Origin: Desulfonatronovibrio sp046496945
GTDB lineage: Bacteria; Desulfobacterota; Desulfovibrionia; Desulfovibrionales; Desulfonatronovibrionaceae
Reading direction: 5' to 3'
Assembly (NCBI GenBank): GCA_046496945.1
Contig: JAWOGL010000115.1
Span: 1 to 12,861, forward strand
DNA: 12,861 nt
This document shows positions 12,726 to 12,861 of this stretch, one piece after another. Numbering within the stretch: position 1 is the stretch's first letter; each line of letters opens with the position of its first letter. The notes beneath the pieces were generated by a model. The model ran no database searches. It was not told the origin of the DNA and saw only the letters and a program-made list of their open reading frames with translations. Position numbers and translations under genes: made by a program.

Positions 12726-12861
12726 TTAAAAGTTCGACATCATGTTCCTTGACAATTAAATAGTGAGCCAGCCAAGAAAGAAGAAAGAACCAAGTAAGGT
12801 GTTTGAGAGAGCAGCTTACGGGTCTTAGTTAGTTTAGAAATGAGTTATATGATAAGTATGA
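12726..12861 (+). other. Putative rRNA operon leader with boxA-like site (partial)
   Basis: TGTTCCTTGACAA (12743-12755) matches the E. coli rRNA boxA, TGCTCTTTAACAA, at 10 of 13 positions, and all three differences are transitions. BoxA recruits Nus factors for antitermination of rRNA transcripts. The following CCTTGACAATTAAATAGTGAG stretch resembles the region just before 16S or 23S genes in sulfate-reducing deltaproteobacteria (from memory). The rest is purine-rich, with no open frame and no tRNA cloverleaf. The two TTGACA promoters upstream favour a 16S leader over an internal spacer. No mature 16S sequence (such as AGAGTTTGAT) is reached before the window ends, so the rRNA gene itself is only predicted. 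Confidence 0.6.

Noticed and set aside
12726..12861. tRNA gene in the 3' leader
   Set aside because: No cloverleaf, no GTTCGANNC T-loop in context and no CCA end could be assembled; the region reads as rRNA leader instead.
1..12861. CRISPR array, toxin-antitoxin, phage or defence system
   Set aside because: No regularly spaced direct repeats, no Cas, toxin or integrase motifs; every large frame is a known housekeeping or conserved family.

Overview
The window reads as chromosomal core DNA of an anaerobic bacterium, most likely a sulfate reducer of the Desulfovibrionales (Desulfobacterota). That placement is an inference. It rests on a Thi4-type thiazole synthase lacking the sacrificial cysteine, a CbpA-CbpM-ClpB chaperone cluster, a DUF1786 protein, a fused PabB-PabC enzyme, moderate G+C judged by eye, and an rRNA-type leader containing a CCTTGACAATTAAATAG stretch. 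No phage, conjugative or CRISPR system is visible.

Layout. Positions 1-344 hold no believable gene but are packed with repeats: a small hairpin, a triple 9-mer, and a ~215-bp element with nested inverted repeats enclosing two smaller palindromes. A TPP riboswitch (453-537) with an intrinsic terminator (587-622) then controls thi4. After the thi4 terminator come cbpA, cbpM and clpB, all on the plus strand without internal terminators and closed by a very strong terminator at 5837-5865. A DUF1786 protein of unknown function follows; its start is corrected here to a TTG at 5897. Next come a hotdog acyl-CoA thioesterase and hemC. hemC converges with a minus-strand HD-domain hydrolase, and the two overlap by 13 bp. 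The divergent gap 9 kb into the window carries a promoter and an operator-like repeat for htpX. A terminator separates htpX from a probable tspO-pabBC pair. The last ~350 bases are AT-rich and contain two TTGACA promoters and a boxA-like motif. They look like the promoter and leader of an rRNA operon whose 16S gene would begin just past the window.

How the genes fit together. Three are proteostasis functions: a J-protein with its dedicated inhibitor, the ClpB disaggregase, and the HtpX membrane protease. Three are cofactor functions: thiazole for thiamine, hydroxymethylbilane for tetrapyrroles, and p-aminobenzoate for folate. TspO may relate to porphyrins or stress. These are housekeeping genes. 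The parts most worth a second look are the repeat-rich 5' end, the Thi4 active site, the DUF1786 protein, the regulatory repeats before htpX, and the rRNA control region at the 3' end. I found no convincing new defence or mobile system.
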